NCBI GenBank assembly: GCA_030619365.1
Contig: JAUXBQ010000050.1
Span: forward strand, 1-13,599
Source: a candidate division FCPU426 bacterium
GTDB taxonomy: Bacteria; Oederibacteriota; JAAXVQ01; JAUVAV01
Direction of reading: 5' to 3'
DNA: 13,599 nt
A program made the position numbers and the translations under genes. Below are positions 1 through 6,657 of this stretch, piece after piece; within the stretch, counting starts at the first letter, position 1; each line of letters starts with the position of its first letter. The notes beneath the pieces were generated by a model. That model searched no databases and was not told the DNA's origin. It saw nothing but the letters and a program-made list of their open reading frames with translations.

Positions 1-184
1 ATCATATTCCGGCGCAATGGAGGTGTCAAGGAAATAGTATACAATATATAAGGTCTAACTTATGTCGCGACCACAATATATTGGTGTTTTGGGAATTGAT
101 AGGCAGAGGAAAAATCGCTGTTTCATTATATTATACCCAATGCCCTGGAGTGTAAACGGCAAAGTATGTTGTGGACAAAATTGC
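1..184. other. AT-rich leading intergenic stretch, no gene seen
   Basis: This stretch is clearly richer in A and T than the coding regions that follow. I see no convincing coding frame in it on either strand; the only open frame runs on the minus strand across the start of the next gene, with no good ribosome binding site and no recognisable product. It probably holds upstream regulatory sequence, or the region downstream of a gene lying outside the window. Confidence 0.4.
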
Positions 185-213
185 TGGACCGCGCCAACGG
201 GAAAGGATACAAT
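185..213 (+). promoter_or_regulatory. Candidate sigma-70-type promoter for the carbonic-anhydrase-like gene
   Basis: TGGACC at 185-190 (four of six bases of the -35 consensus) lies 17 bp upstream of TACAAT at 208-213 (five of six of the -10 consensus). It sits 36 bp before the GTG start at 250, leaving a short leader. The match is only by eye, and the AT-rich context makes chance matches likely. Confidence 0.3.
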
Positions 214-249
214 CCCTTTCAATTGAAATAATTTGGGAGGAAGAAATCC

Positions 250-651
250 GTGCCCAACAAATTTGCTGCCGCCATCAACTGTATGGACGGCCGGGTCCAA
301 GAGCCGGTCATCAGATATCTGGTAAAAACACTAAGCGTGAAGTACGTGGACATGGTCACCGAACCCGGGCCGGATAAGCTGCTCAGCGAAAACCGTAAAA
401 AAGCGGTTATCAGGGAACTGAAGCGCAAAGCACGCATTTCTTGCGACAAGCACGGTTCGCGCGTGCTGGCCGTGGTGGGGCACCACGACTGCGCGTCCAA
501 TCCCGCGGGCGCGAAAAAACATCAACAGCAGGTAAAGCAGGCACTGGAAACGGTCCGGCGCTGGAAGTTGCCCGTGGAAGTCATCGGGCTATGGGTGAAT
601 GGGCAAGGGAAGGTTGAGCGGGTAGATGATCGGAAAACAAAAACAAATTGA
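250..651 (+). CDS. Small beta-carbonic-anhydrase-like zinc protein
   Basis: The predicted protein has 133 residues. It shows the two zinc-binding signatures of beta-class carbonic anhydrases: C-M-D-G-R at residues 11-15 (family C-x-D-S/G-R) and G-H-H-D-C at 77-81 (family H-x-x-C). Cys11, His78 and Cys81 would therefore bind zinc, with Asp13 and Arg15 as the usual dyad. Family members interconvert CO2 and bicarbonate in the cytoplasm, but typical ones have about 190-220 residues. This one is short and begins almost at the first motif, so the N-terminal helices and part of the C-terminal half are missing. It may be a reduced enzyme or a non-catalytic zinc protein. The start is GTG at 250, preceded by GGGAGG at 235-240 with 9 bases of spacing. 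There is no signal peptide. The C-terminal tail is charged. It converges on typA, leaving a 40-base gap. Confidence 0.8.
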   Translation: MPNKFAAAINCMDGRVQEPVIRYLVKTLSVKYVDMVTEPGPDKLLSENRKKAVIRELKRKARISCDKHGSRVLAVVGHHDCASNPAGAKKHQQQVKQALETVRRWKLPVEVIGLWVNGQGKVERVDDRKTKTN

Positions 652-691
652 ACAACTGAGCAGCTGAGCAGCAGAAGGGCCTTCGGCCGAC

Positions 692-2527
692 TTACCCCTC
701 CGCCCGCTGTTTAGCGCGCTCGGCCCTTTTGCGCTGCAGGGGATCGAGGATTTTCTTGCGCAGGCGCAAAGACTTCGGTGTGATTTCCACCAGCTCGTCT
801 TCATTAATGTATTCCAACAATTGTTCCAGGCTCATTCTGCGGGGTGGGGCGATGGTCAGGGCCTCGTCCGAGGACTTGCTGCGCATGTTGGTGAGCTGTT
901 TGGTCTTGGTGATATTCACCGTGAGGTCCGAGTCGCGGCTGTGCTCGCCAATAATCATGCCGCTGTACACTTCGGTGCCGGCCCCGACGAAGTACTCGCC
1001 CCGGTCCGCCAGCTGAAACAGGGCGTAGCCGGTGGCGTTGCCCGGCGTGTCCGCGATCAGGACGCCGCGTTGGCGCCCAACCGCGCCGGGCTTTAAGGCC
1101 TGATACCCGGACACCGTGTGATGCATAATCCCCTCTCCGCGAGTGACGGTTAAAAATTCCGTGCGAAAACCCAGCAGGCAGCGGGAGGGGATCGAAAACA
1201 TGGCGCGGGTGCGCCCATCGGACATGGTTTCCATGTTGATCATTTCCGCCTTGCGCGAGCCCAGGCGCTCAATGCAGGCCCCGATGTCCCCGCTCACCAC
1301 GTCAATGCTCAGTTCCTCATACGGTTCCAGCACCTGCCCGTTTTCATGGTGGAGAATGACTTCCGGCTTGCTGATCTGAAACTCGTAGCCCTCGCGGCGC
1401 ATGGTCTCGATTAGAATGGCCAGGTGCAACTCGCCCCGGCCGGCTACCTGCAGGGCGTCGGGCGAATCCGTGTCCTGAACCCGCAGGCTCAGGTTGGTGA
1501 GCGCTTCCTTATACAAGCGTTCGCGCAAATGCCGCGTGGTCACGTATTGCCCTTCCTTGCCGGCAAAGGGGCTGTTGTTGACCGTGAAAACCATGGTCAG
1601 CGTGGGCTCGTCCACGGCCAGACCGGGCAGGGCTTCGGGCGTTTCCGGGTCCACGATGGTGTCGCCGATGGTGATGTCATTCAGGCCGGCCAGCACGACC
1701 ACCTCGCCCGCGTCCGCTTTTTCCACCTCCACACGCTTCAAACTCTCGTGCGCGTACAAAGCGGTCACTTTGAACGGGGTAACTTGCCCGTCCTGATGCC
1801 GAACCGCAGCCACGGTCTGGTTTTTGACCAGCGTACCCCGGGTAATGCGGCCAATGGCCAGACGGCCCAGGTAATCGGAATGATCCGTGTTGGTGACCAG
1901 GAGCTGGAGCGGCTTATCCGGCTCCACGTCCGGGCCCGGGATCTCCCGCAGCAGGGCCTCGAACAGCGGCTCCAGGTCGTGCGAGACATTGTCCATTTCC
2001 GTGCGGGCAAACCCTTCGCGGGAACTGCCGTAGAGCACGGAAAAGTCCAGTTGCTGGTCGCTGGCGTCCAAGGCCACGAAAAGGTCGAAAATCTTATCCA
2101 GCGTGTCATGCGGCTGGGCATCCGGCCGGTCGATCTTGTTGACCAGGACCACGGCGCGCAGGCCTCGCTCCAGGGCTTTTTTCAGGACGAACTTGGTCTG
2201 GGGCAGTGGTCCTTCGGCCGCGTCCACCAGCAGCAGGATGCCGTCCGCCATCTGCATGATGCGCTCCACCTCGCCGCCGAAGTCCGCGTGTCCGGGCGTG
2301 TCGATGATGTTGATCTTAATCCCGTTTTTATGAATGGCAGCGTGCTTGGAGAAAATGGTGATGCCGCGTTCTTTCTCAAGCGGGTTGCTGTCCATCACGC
2401 GTTCCTCCACGGTCTCCCGCTCGCCGAAAGAACCGCTCTGCCGCAGCATGGCGTCGATGAGCGTGGTCTTCCCGTGGTCAACGTGGGCCACGATGGCGAT
2501 ATTTCGAATGTCTTCCCGGATAGGCAT
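692..2527 (-). CDS. typA: Ribosome-associated translational GTPase TypA/BipA
   Basis: The protein has 611 residues, the normal length for TypA/BipA, a GTPase related to EF-G and LepA. It binds ribosomes, assists 50S assembly and affects stress and low-temperature growth. All nucleotide-binding motifs are visible: G1 AHVDHGKT at 14-21, G2 RGITI at 54-58, G3 DTPGH at 76-80 and G4 NKID at 130-133. EF-Tu domain 2, two EF-G-like alpha/beta domains and the TypA-specific C-terminal domain follow, including stretches such as GRGELHL, the SDGRTRAMFSIPSR region and the basic end. The ATG at 2527 is the only possible start, because an in-frame TAA lies two codons upstream. The best Shine-Dalgarno sequence, AAAGGAG at 2543-2549, is 15 bases from the start, which is longer than usual. 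It is probably transcribed alone. The insertion sequence lies just upstream and might affect its promoter. Confidence 0.97.
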   Translation of the reverse strand: MPIREDIRNIAIVAHVDHGKTTLIDAMLRQSGSFGERETVEERVMDSNPLEKERGITIFSKHAAIHKNGIKINIIDTPGHADFGGEVERIMQMADGILLLVDAAEGPLPQTKFVLKKALERGLRAVVLVNKIDRPDAQPHDTLDKIFDLFVALDASDQQLDFSVLYGSSREGFARTEMDNVSHDLEPLFEALLREIPGPDVEPDKPLQLLVTNTDHSDYLGRLAIGRITRGTLVKNQTVAAVRHQDGQVTPFKVTALYAHESLKRVEVEKADAGEVVVLAGLNDITIGDTIVDPETPEALPGLAVDEPTLTMVFTVNNSPFAGKEGQYVTTRHLRERLYKEALTNLSLRVQDTDSPDALQVAGRGELHLAILIETMRREGYEFQISKPEVILHHENGQVLEPYEELSIDVVSGDIGACIERLGSRKAEMINMETMSDGRTRAMFSIPSRCLLGFRTEFLTVTRGEGIMHHTVSGYQALKPGAVGRQRGVLIADTPGNATGYALFQLADRGEYFVGAGTEVYSGMIIGEHSRDSDLTVNITKTKQLTNMRSKSSDEALTIAPPRRMSLEQLLEYINEDELVEITPKSLRLRKKILDPLQRKRAERAKQRAEG

Positions 2528-2602
2528 GATTTAAAACAGGTACTCCTTTCAAAATGACAAAACAAAGCCGCTTAGTTTAACCAAAGCAGGGGAATCAGGC
2601 AA
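2528..2602. other. typA leader region with imperfect palindrome
   Basis: This short stretch between typA and the left target duplication must hold the typA leader. It includes the distant AAAGGAG site and an imperfect 18-bp palindrome at 2570-2587 in which 14 of 18 positions are symmetric. I could not pick a convincing promoter for typA here. The native promoter may lie within this stretch or may have been separated from the gene by the insertion. Confidence 0.3.
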
Positions 2603-2618
2603 GTGATTTATAAGTCGC
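2603..2618. repeat. Left copy of the 16-bp target site duplication
   Basis: The sequence gtgatttataagtcgc directly abuts the left end of the insertion sequence. It is repeated without mismatch at 4013-4028, just outside the right end. Counting one ambiguous A at the right junction, the duplication could be read as 17 bp. Confidence 0.92.
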
Positions 2619-2671
2619 TGTCGCAGCAAAGTGATAATGTCCTATTCTGGCAAAATAGAAATGTCCTATTT
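2619..2671 (+). repeat. Left inverted end of the IS with two AATGTCCTATT sites
   Basis: The end starts TGTC and carries AATGTCCTATT at 2636-2646 and again at 2660-2670. Each copy is preceded by GCAAAGT or a variant of it. It matches the reverse complement of 3960-4012 with a few mismatches and a one-base shift between the two motifs. Confidence 0.85.
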
Positions 2672-2673
2672 TG

Positions 2674-2679
2674 TATAAT
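2674..2679 (+). promoter_or_regulatory. Candidate -10 element for the transposase
   Basis: A perfect TATAAT lies just inside the left end, 33 bp upstream of the ATG at 2712. No convincing -35 hexamer sits 16-18 bp upstream; the bases there are CAAAAT, within the second end motif. Transposase bound at the inner motif would cover this promoter, which would allow autoregulation. That last point is inference. Confidence 0.35.
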
Positions 2680-2711
2680 GTCGCCAACTAACCCAGGAAA
2701 GGAAGTTGGCT

Positions 2712-3959
2712 ATGCGAAAGGATATTATCCCCATGAGCATTAAAGAATTCAAAAAACTACATCTGGTCAAAAAAGCTAATGAAAAACTCATCACTCAAGC
2801 CCGAGCTGCTGATGTACTCGGCATCACCGAACGTCAATTTAGGCGTATGTTGCATAAGTTTCTCCTCCTGGGTGAATGCGGTCTGGTTCATCAGCTCCGT
2901 GGCAGACCTTCACACCGCAAACTTTCCGAAAACCTCCAACGTACGGTTGAGGATATCTATCAAAAAGAGTTTGACGGCTATCGACCAACCTTTTTCACCG
3001 AAAAGCTGGCCTCGGAATTTGATATATCCATCAGTAAAGAGTCCGTCCGTCTCATCTTGGCGGAACGTAACCTCTGGACCGTACGCCCCAGGAAACTCAA
3101 GCACCGTACCAAACGCCCCAGAAAACCATATCGCGGCGAACTGGTTCAAATGGACGGCTCTGTTCATCAATGGTTTGACGGTTCTGAAGGCTACTGTGTC
3201 CTCATGCTTTACATTGACGATGCTTCTTCTACCGTTTATGCTCGCTTTTATCCTTATGAAGGCACTATCCCTGCCATGGACTCTTTTCGCCGTTATATTC
3301 AGCGTTATGGCATTCCCATGGCCCTTTATACCGACCTTCACAGCACCTATCGCAACAACAATAAAAAACTTTCCATTCCTGAACAACTCGCCGGCAATAC
3401 TGCCGACACTCAATTCAGCCGCGCACTTCGACAGCTTTCAGTCAACCTCGTTCCCGCTTTTTCTCCTCAAGCCAAAGGTCGCGTCGAACGCTGCTTTCAC
3501 ACTTTTCAAGATCGTCTGGTCAAGGAACTCAAACGCCTAAACATTTCTTCCCTCAAGGATGCCAATGCCTTCCTGGATGCCAAATTTCTCAAAGAGCATA
3601 ACCGCCTCTTTGCTGTTGCTCCTGCCTTGCGCACTGATTTACATCGGGGCGCTCTCCCGGTTGCCAGGCTTCATAACATCCTTTGTATTCAAGAAAAACG
3701 TTCTGTTGCTAAAGACTTTACTATTTCTTTTCAAAATCGTATTTTTCAGCTTTCCCAACCCACCATTGCCAAACAGGTTATGATTCATAAATTCTGTAAT
3801 GGCTCTCTGGCCATTTTTCACAACCATCAGCACCTCAAATTCAAGGAGGTGACCCACAAACATCTCAAACCTGACAAGACCAACAAACTCCCTTTGCCGT
3901 TTCAGGCTTTGGTTGATCCCATTACTTTAAAGGAGGTTCCTTCTCTGTATGCTTCTTAA
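2712..3959 (+). CDS. DDE transposase of the IS1202-like insertion sequence
   Basis: The protein has 415 residues. An N-terminal helix-turn-helix region (about 20-65, including LGITERQFRRML) is followed by a second DNA-binding-like region and a basic segment around 125-142. A retroviral-integrase-like catalytic core follows. The likely acidic triad is Asp148 (in QMDGS), Asp208 (in YTDLH) and Glu259 (in KGRVER), and the QAKGRVER context is typical of ISNCY/IS481-like integrase folds. It cuts and joins the element's ends during transposition. I chose the ATG at 2712 because GGAAAGGAAG ends 6 bases upstream; a TTG two codons earlier would overlap that site. The TAA stop at 3957-3959 directly abuts the first motif of the right end. 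No frameshift or internal stop is seen. Base composition is lower in GC than in flanking genes. Confidence 0.93.
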   Translation: MRKDIIPMSIKEFKKLHLVKKANEKLITQARAADVLGITERQFRRMLHKFLLLGECGLVHQLRGRPSHRKLSENLQRTVEDIYQKEFDGYRPTFFTEKLASEFDISISKESVRLILAERNLWTVRPRKLKHRTKRPRKPYRGELVQMDGSVHQWFDGSEGYCVLMLYIDDASSTVYARFYPYEGTIPAMDSFRRYIQRYGIPMALYTDLHSTYRNNNKKLSIPEQLAGNTADTQFSRALRQLSVNLVPAFSPQAKGRVERCFHTFQDRLVKELKRLNISSLKDANAFLDAKFLKEHNRLFAVAPALRTDLHRGALPVARLHNILCIQEKRSVAKDFTISFQNRIFQLSQPTIAKQVMIHKFCNGSLAIFHNHQHLKFKEVTHKHLKPDKTNKLPLPFQALVDPITLKEVPSLYAS

Positions 3960-4012
3960 AATAGGACATTCTTACTTTGCTCATAATAGGACATTTCTAC
4001 TTTGCCTTGACA
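3960..4012 (-). repeat. Right inverted end of the IS with two AATAGGACATT sites
   Basis: AATAGGACATT occurs at 3960-3970 and 3985-3995, each followed after a short variable stretch by ACTTTGC. The end closes with TTGACA. Reverse-complemented, this matches the left end. The inner motif begins at the base after the transposase stop codon. Confidence 0.85.
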
Positions 4013-4028
4013 GTGATTTATAAGTCGC
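4013..4028. repeat. Right copy of the 16-bp target site duplication
   Basis: This copy is identical to 2603-2618 (gtgatttataagtcgc). Joining the flanks with one copy gives the sequence before insertion. Confidence 0.92.
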
Positions 4029-4127
4029 AATTAAGGCCAAATCCAAACAAATTCTCGCCCCCAAGCACAAATCCGTGCGAAATCCAGAACCCGGGCTTTT
4101 AATACACCCTCAACACTCAGCAGTTTT

Positions 4128-4159
4128 TCCCCCTTCGGAGAAGGGGGCTAGGGGGATTG
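4128..4159 (+). repeat. GC-rich hairpin repeat, copy 1
   Basis: A perfect hairpin with an 8-bp stem (CCCCCTTC at 4129-4136 and GAAGGGGG at 4140-4147) and a GGA loop is followed by CTA and GGGGGATTG. The same arrangement recurs inverted at 4399-4432, where the linker is ATTGA in place of CTA. Dispersed palindromes of this C-run/G-run type are known from many bacterial genomes; assignment to a named family would need a search. Confidence 0.7.
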
Positions 4160-4398
4160 TTTCGCCTTCACTACCTCCCCTGTGGCTTCTGGCATATTTT
4201 ATATATACTGCACCAAGCTAACATAAATAAAGTTCAAAAAAGATGAACACCTAGTTGATTCCCGTATATGTGATGCCACAATTTGTGTTCTGCGCTGGGC
4301 CGGGTGTTGTGCCTGTTTCGGGATATTGGTCCCAAGCGGTTGTGTTTAATAGGTAGTTGTCACGGCACTATCAAGATGTAAGTTTTCTCGAGGAAATA

Positions 4399-4432
4399 CA
4401 ATCCCCCTCAATCCCCCTTCTCCGAAGGGGGA
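4399..4432 (-). repeat. GC-rich hairpin repeat, copy 2 (inverted)
   Basis: CAATCCCCC is followed by a hairpin with stems at 4413-4420 and 4424-4431 and a TCC loop. This is the reverse complement of copy 1 except for a two-base length difference and substitutions in the linker. The pair is separated by about 240 bases. Confidence 0.7.
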
Positions 4433-4475
4433 GGAAAGGCGGGCATTGCTAAATTACATATTTTTATCTAATTTT

Positions 4476-4503
4476 TTAACACCGTTTCCTTCTGTGTTAC
4501 AAT
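4476..4503 (+). promoter_or_regulatory. Candidate extended -10 promoter of the membrane-protein gene
   Basis: TTAACA at 4476-4481 lies 16 bp upstream of TACAAT at 4498-4503. The bases TGT just before the -10 form an extended -10 (TGn). Transcription would begin near 4510, giving a leader of about 50 bases that contains the hairpin at 4522-4546. This is the best-looking promoter in the window, though it was judged by eye only. Confidence 0.5.
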
Positions 4504-4521
4504 CACAAACATTGTTTCACG

Positions 4522-4546
4522 CGGATAAACGATCCGTGTTTATCCG
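4522..4546 (+). promoter_or_regulatory. Perfect 9-bp leader hairpin before the membrane-protein gene
   Basis: CGGATAAAC at 4522-4530 pairs without mismatch with GTTTATCCG at 4538-4546 around a 7-base loop. It lies between the candidate promoter and the Shine-Dalgarno-like GGGGAG at 4554-4559. As DNA it could be a dimeric repressor operator. As RNA it could be a stem that shields or presents the ribosome binding site. There is no T-run after it, so it is not an intrinsic terminator. Confidence 0.55.
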
Positions 4547-4561
4547 GGAAAGCGGGGAGTA

Positions 4562-5041
4562 ATGTTCAAGACGCGGTCAGGCCTCATCGGATTTTTTATA
4601 GGGTTGGCGCTCACCTTGGGATTGCTGCTCACGCCCCATCTGGTGCCCGGCGCCTGGGGATACCGGGTGGGCTGGCAATGGTCCGTCCCGCAAATTGTCC
4701 TGGCGGCCGGGCTGGGCGCGGTAATCCTGGCCTTAACGCTCCTGCTGGCCGGCCGGATGATTCGCGGCGCGAGGGCCTGGAAAGAACCCCGTGTGATCGT
4801 GGCTGCGGTGATGATCGCCCTGATCGCCAACACGCTATACATATTTTTGATAGAGTTGTTCGGGCTGCACAGTGGATGGCGCGCCCTGCTCGCGGTACTC
4901 GGCGTGCCCGTGATTTACGGGAACCTGGGCCGGGTGCTGGGAAGAATCACGCTCAAAGAATCCATGTTGAACATTTTTACCGGCGCGCTGACCACCATGG
5001 GCGCCGGGTTTATTCTGGCCGTGTTGATCCGGGGCTGGTAA
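4562..5041 (+). CDS. Unrecognised small integral membrane protein (about five helices)
   Basis: I do not recognise the family. The 159-residue product is strongly hydrophobic. Likely membrane segments lie at about 8-28, 42-64, 76-99, 106-124 and 136-157. Short basic loops (RMIRGARAWKEPR at 65-77, and RVLGRITLKE around 124-133) suggest which ends face the cytoplasm. No catalytic motif or cysteine pair is visible. The ATG at 4562 follows AAGCGGGGAGT, a purine-rich site lying rather close to the start. The gene has its own candidate promoter and a leader hairpin, and it converges on the UPF0371 gene with a gap of about 100 bases. Codon use and GC content match the chromosomal genes, not the IS. 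The consistent amphipathic and hydrophobic pattern supports a real gene; function is unknown. Confidence 0.75.
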   Translation: MFKTRSGLIGFFIGLALTLGLLLTPHLVPGAWGYRVGWQWSVPQIVLAAGLGAVILALTLLLAGRMIRGARAWKEPRVIVAAVMIALIANTLYIFLIELFGLHSGWRALLAVLGVPVIYGNLGRVLGRITLKESMLNIFTGALTTMGAGFILAVLIRGW

Positions 5042-5142
5042 AAATCAACAGGCTCACCCAGCATCCCCGGCATGCGCAGGGTTCCGCCGGGCAGGCAGCC
5101 CATGGCGTTCGCGTTTGTCGGTAAACCTCAGCTTGTTTCCGG

Positions 5143-6657
5143 CTAGCGCACTTCTATAAATCCCTTGGTGGAAAATTCCGGTTCGCTGGTCAGGTTCACG
5201 CCCAGACGTCGCAGGCCCGCCTCGTCACCCGGGGTGGGGATATGCGTCATATGCACCTCGCAGCCGCGCAATTCTTTCAGCTTTTCCAGGGCGGCCTGAA
5301 CCGCCGGGTTGGTGGTGGCGCTGATGCTCAGACTGATGAGCGCTTCATCCAGGTCCAGGCTCATGGTCTTGGCGTTGAAAATATCCTGCTTAAAGGACGA
5401 AATGGACGCCACGATCGTGGGGGAGAGCAGGTGAATGTTGTCCGGGATACCCGCCAGTTCCTTGATCGCGTTCAGGATGAGGCTGGACGACGCATGCAGC
5501 AAGGGCGAATTTTTCCCCACGATGATCCGGCCGTCTTTCAGCTCCAGGGCCGCGCCGCAACTGATACCGTCATGGCCCTTGCCCTCTCGCTTGGCCTCTT
5601 CCGCGGCCTGCCGGGCCGGCCGGAGCACGGCGCGGTCTTCGGGCTTGGCGCCGACCTCCTCCATGATTAATTCAGCCCGTTGCACGGTCTCGCGGTCCAC
5701 TAGACCCATGGCGTATTCACAGGCGTAACGGAAGTACCGCCGGATAATTTCCTGCTTGGAGGCTTCGCGCACGGTCTGGTCGTCCGTAATCCCGAACCCC
5801 GCGCGGTTCACGCCCATGTCCGTCGGCGATTGGTAAATGGCCTGGGCGCCGGTGATACGCTCCAAAATCCGGCGCACCACCGGAAAAACCTCCACGTCGC
5901 GGTTGTAATTGACCGTGGTTTTACCGTAGGCTTCGAGATGCCAGGGATCGATCTGGTTAAAATCGCGGATATCGGCCGTGGCCGCTTCATAAGCGACATT
6001 GACCGGATGCTTCAGGGGCAGGTTCCAAATGGGGAAGGTCTCGAACTTGGCGTAGCCGGATTTTACGCCGCGTTTGTATTCGTGATAGAGCTGGGACAGG
6101 CAGGTAGCGAGCTTGCCGCTGCCCGGACCAGGGCCGGTCACGATGACCAGCTCTTTTTGGGTCTCGATATAAGCGTTCGCGCCATAACCTTCGTCGCTGA
6201 CGATCAAGTCCACCTCGGTGGGATATCCCTTGGTGTAACGATGGGTGTACACGCGGATAGTCTGCCGCTCCAGGTTGTCTTTAAAGACGCTCGCGGCCGG
6301 TTGATTGTCATAGCGGGTAATCACCACCGAGGGCAACTTGAGTCCCCACTCCTGCAAATCGTCGATGAGCTTCAGGGCGTCCACGTCGTAGGTGATGCCG
6401 AAATCGGCCCGCATTTTCCGGCGTTCGATGTCCCCGGCATAAATGCACAGAATGATCTCCGCCTCCTCGCTCAGGCGCTGCAGGAGCCGTATCTTAACGT
6501 TCGGATCAAAGCCCGGCAGCACCCGCGCCGCGTGGTAGTCGAAAAGGAGTTTGCCCCCAAATTCCAGGTAAAGCTTGCTATTCATGCGCTTGACCCGCTC
6601 CCGGATTGCCGCGCTTTGTTCCTTTAAATATTTTTCGTTGTCAAATCCGGTTTTCAA
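5143..6657 (-). CDS. UPF0371 (DUF1846) family protein
   Basis: The protein has 504 residues, a usual length for UPF0371/DUF1846. The family is conserved in many anaerobes and Firmicutes, is structurally known, and has no established function. Recognisable stretches include KLYLEFGGKL near residue 28, YHAARVLPGF at 41-50, DFGITYDVDAL near 85, QPAASVF near 119, a glycine-rich GPGPGSGK at 175-182, SQLYHEYKRGVKSGYAKFE near 188-206, NLPLKHPVN near 212 and KTTVNYNRDVE further on. I chose the TTG at 6657, because the family begins with the KTGFDNEKYL-like segment and GGGGG lies a few bases upstream. A longer in-frame start at 6732 would sit wholly inside the preceding gene. The TTG overlaps the TGA of the ankyrin gene (TTGA), which suggests translational coupling. 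A cytoplasmic location is expected, since no signal or membrane segment is seen. Confidence 0.93.
   Translation of the reverse strand: MKTGFDNEKYLKEQSAAIRERVKRMNSKLYLEFGGKLLFDYHAARVLPGFDPNVKIRLLQRLSEEAEIILCIYAGDIERRKMRADFGITYDVDALKLIDDLQEWGLKLPSVVITRYDNQPAASVFKDNLERQTIRVYTHRYTKGYPTEVDLIVSDEGYGANAYIETQKELVIVTGPGPGSGKLATCLSQLYHEYKRGVKSGYAKFETFPIWNLPLKHPVNVAYEAATADIRDFNQIDPWHLEAYGKTTVNYNRDVEVFPVVRRILERITGAQAIYQSPTDMGVNRAGFGITDDQTVREASKQEIIRRYFRYACEYAMGLVDRETVQRAELIMEEVGAKPEDRAVLRPARQAAEEAKREGKGHDGISCGAALELKDGRIIVGKNSPLLHASSSLILNAIKELAGIPDNIHLLSPTIVASISSFKQDIFNAKTMSLDLDEALISLSISATTNPAVQAALEKLKELRGCEVHMTHIPTPGDEAGLRRLGVNLTSEPEFSTKGFIEVR

Larger units (their letters stand above)
2619..4012 (+). mobile_element. 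Complete insertion sequence, IS1202-like (ISNCY-type), about 1394 bp
   Basis: The element has a single transposase gene, imperfect inverted ends that both start TGTC, and a perfect 16-bp direct repeat on each side. The ends continue with a 21-bp unit of the form GCAAAGT, three variable bases, AATGTCCTATT. Two copies of this unit occur at each end, so each end looks like a double transposase-binding site. Base composition is more AT-rich than the neighbours, consistent with recent arrival. From memory, members of the IS1202 group produce unusually long target duplications, and one subgroup (ISTde1-like) produces about 15-18 bp, which would fit. It landed between genes and interrupts no coding sequence. 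The reading frame and both ends look intact, so it may be active. Confidence 0.9.
4029..4475. other. Non-coding stretch between the IS and the membrane-protein promoter
   Basis: I see no supported gene here on either strand; stop codons are frequent in all frames. The stretch holds the paired GC-rich hairpin repeats listed separately, with about 240 bases of mixed composition between them, including a short TA run near 4197-4209. It could be a decayed gene or a small non-autonomous element bounded by the repeats. Confidence 0.4.

Noticed and set aside
678..688. GGCC-TTC-GGCC hairpin between the carbonic-anhydrase-like gene and typA, as a shared terminator
   Set aside because: The stem is only 4 bp with no T-run on either side; the preceding CTGAGCAG direct repeat also gives no stable structure.
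1424..2557. A 377-codon open frame antisense to typA
   Set aside because: typA is unambiguous on the other strand with all GTPase motifs. The antisense frame has low-complexity, His/Gln/Val-rich composition typical of a shadow.
2706..2711. TTG at 2706 as the transposase start
   Set aside because: It directly abuts the GGAAAGGAAG site, leaving no spacing; the ATG at 2712 has proper spacing.
5830..6627. A 265-codon open frame antisense to the UPF0371 gene
   Set aside because: UPF0371 is well matched on the minus strand. The antisense frame resembles no known protein.
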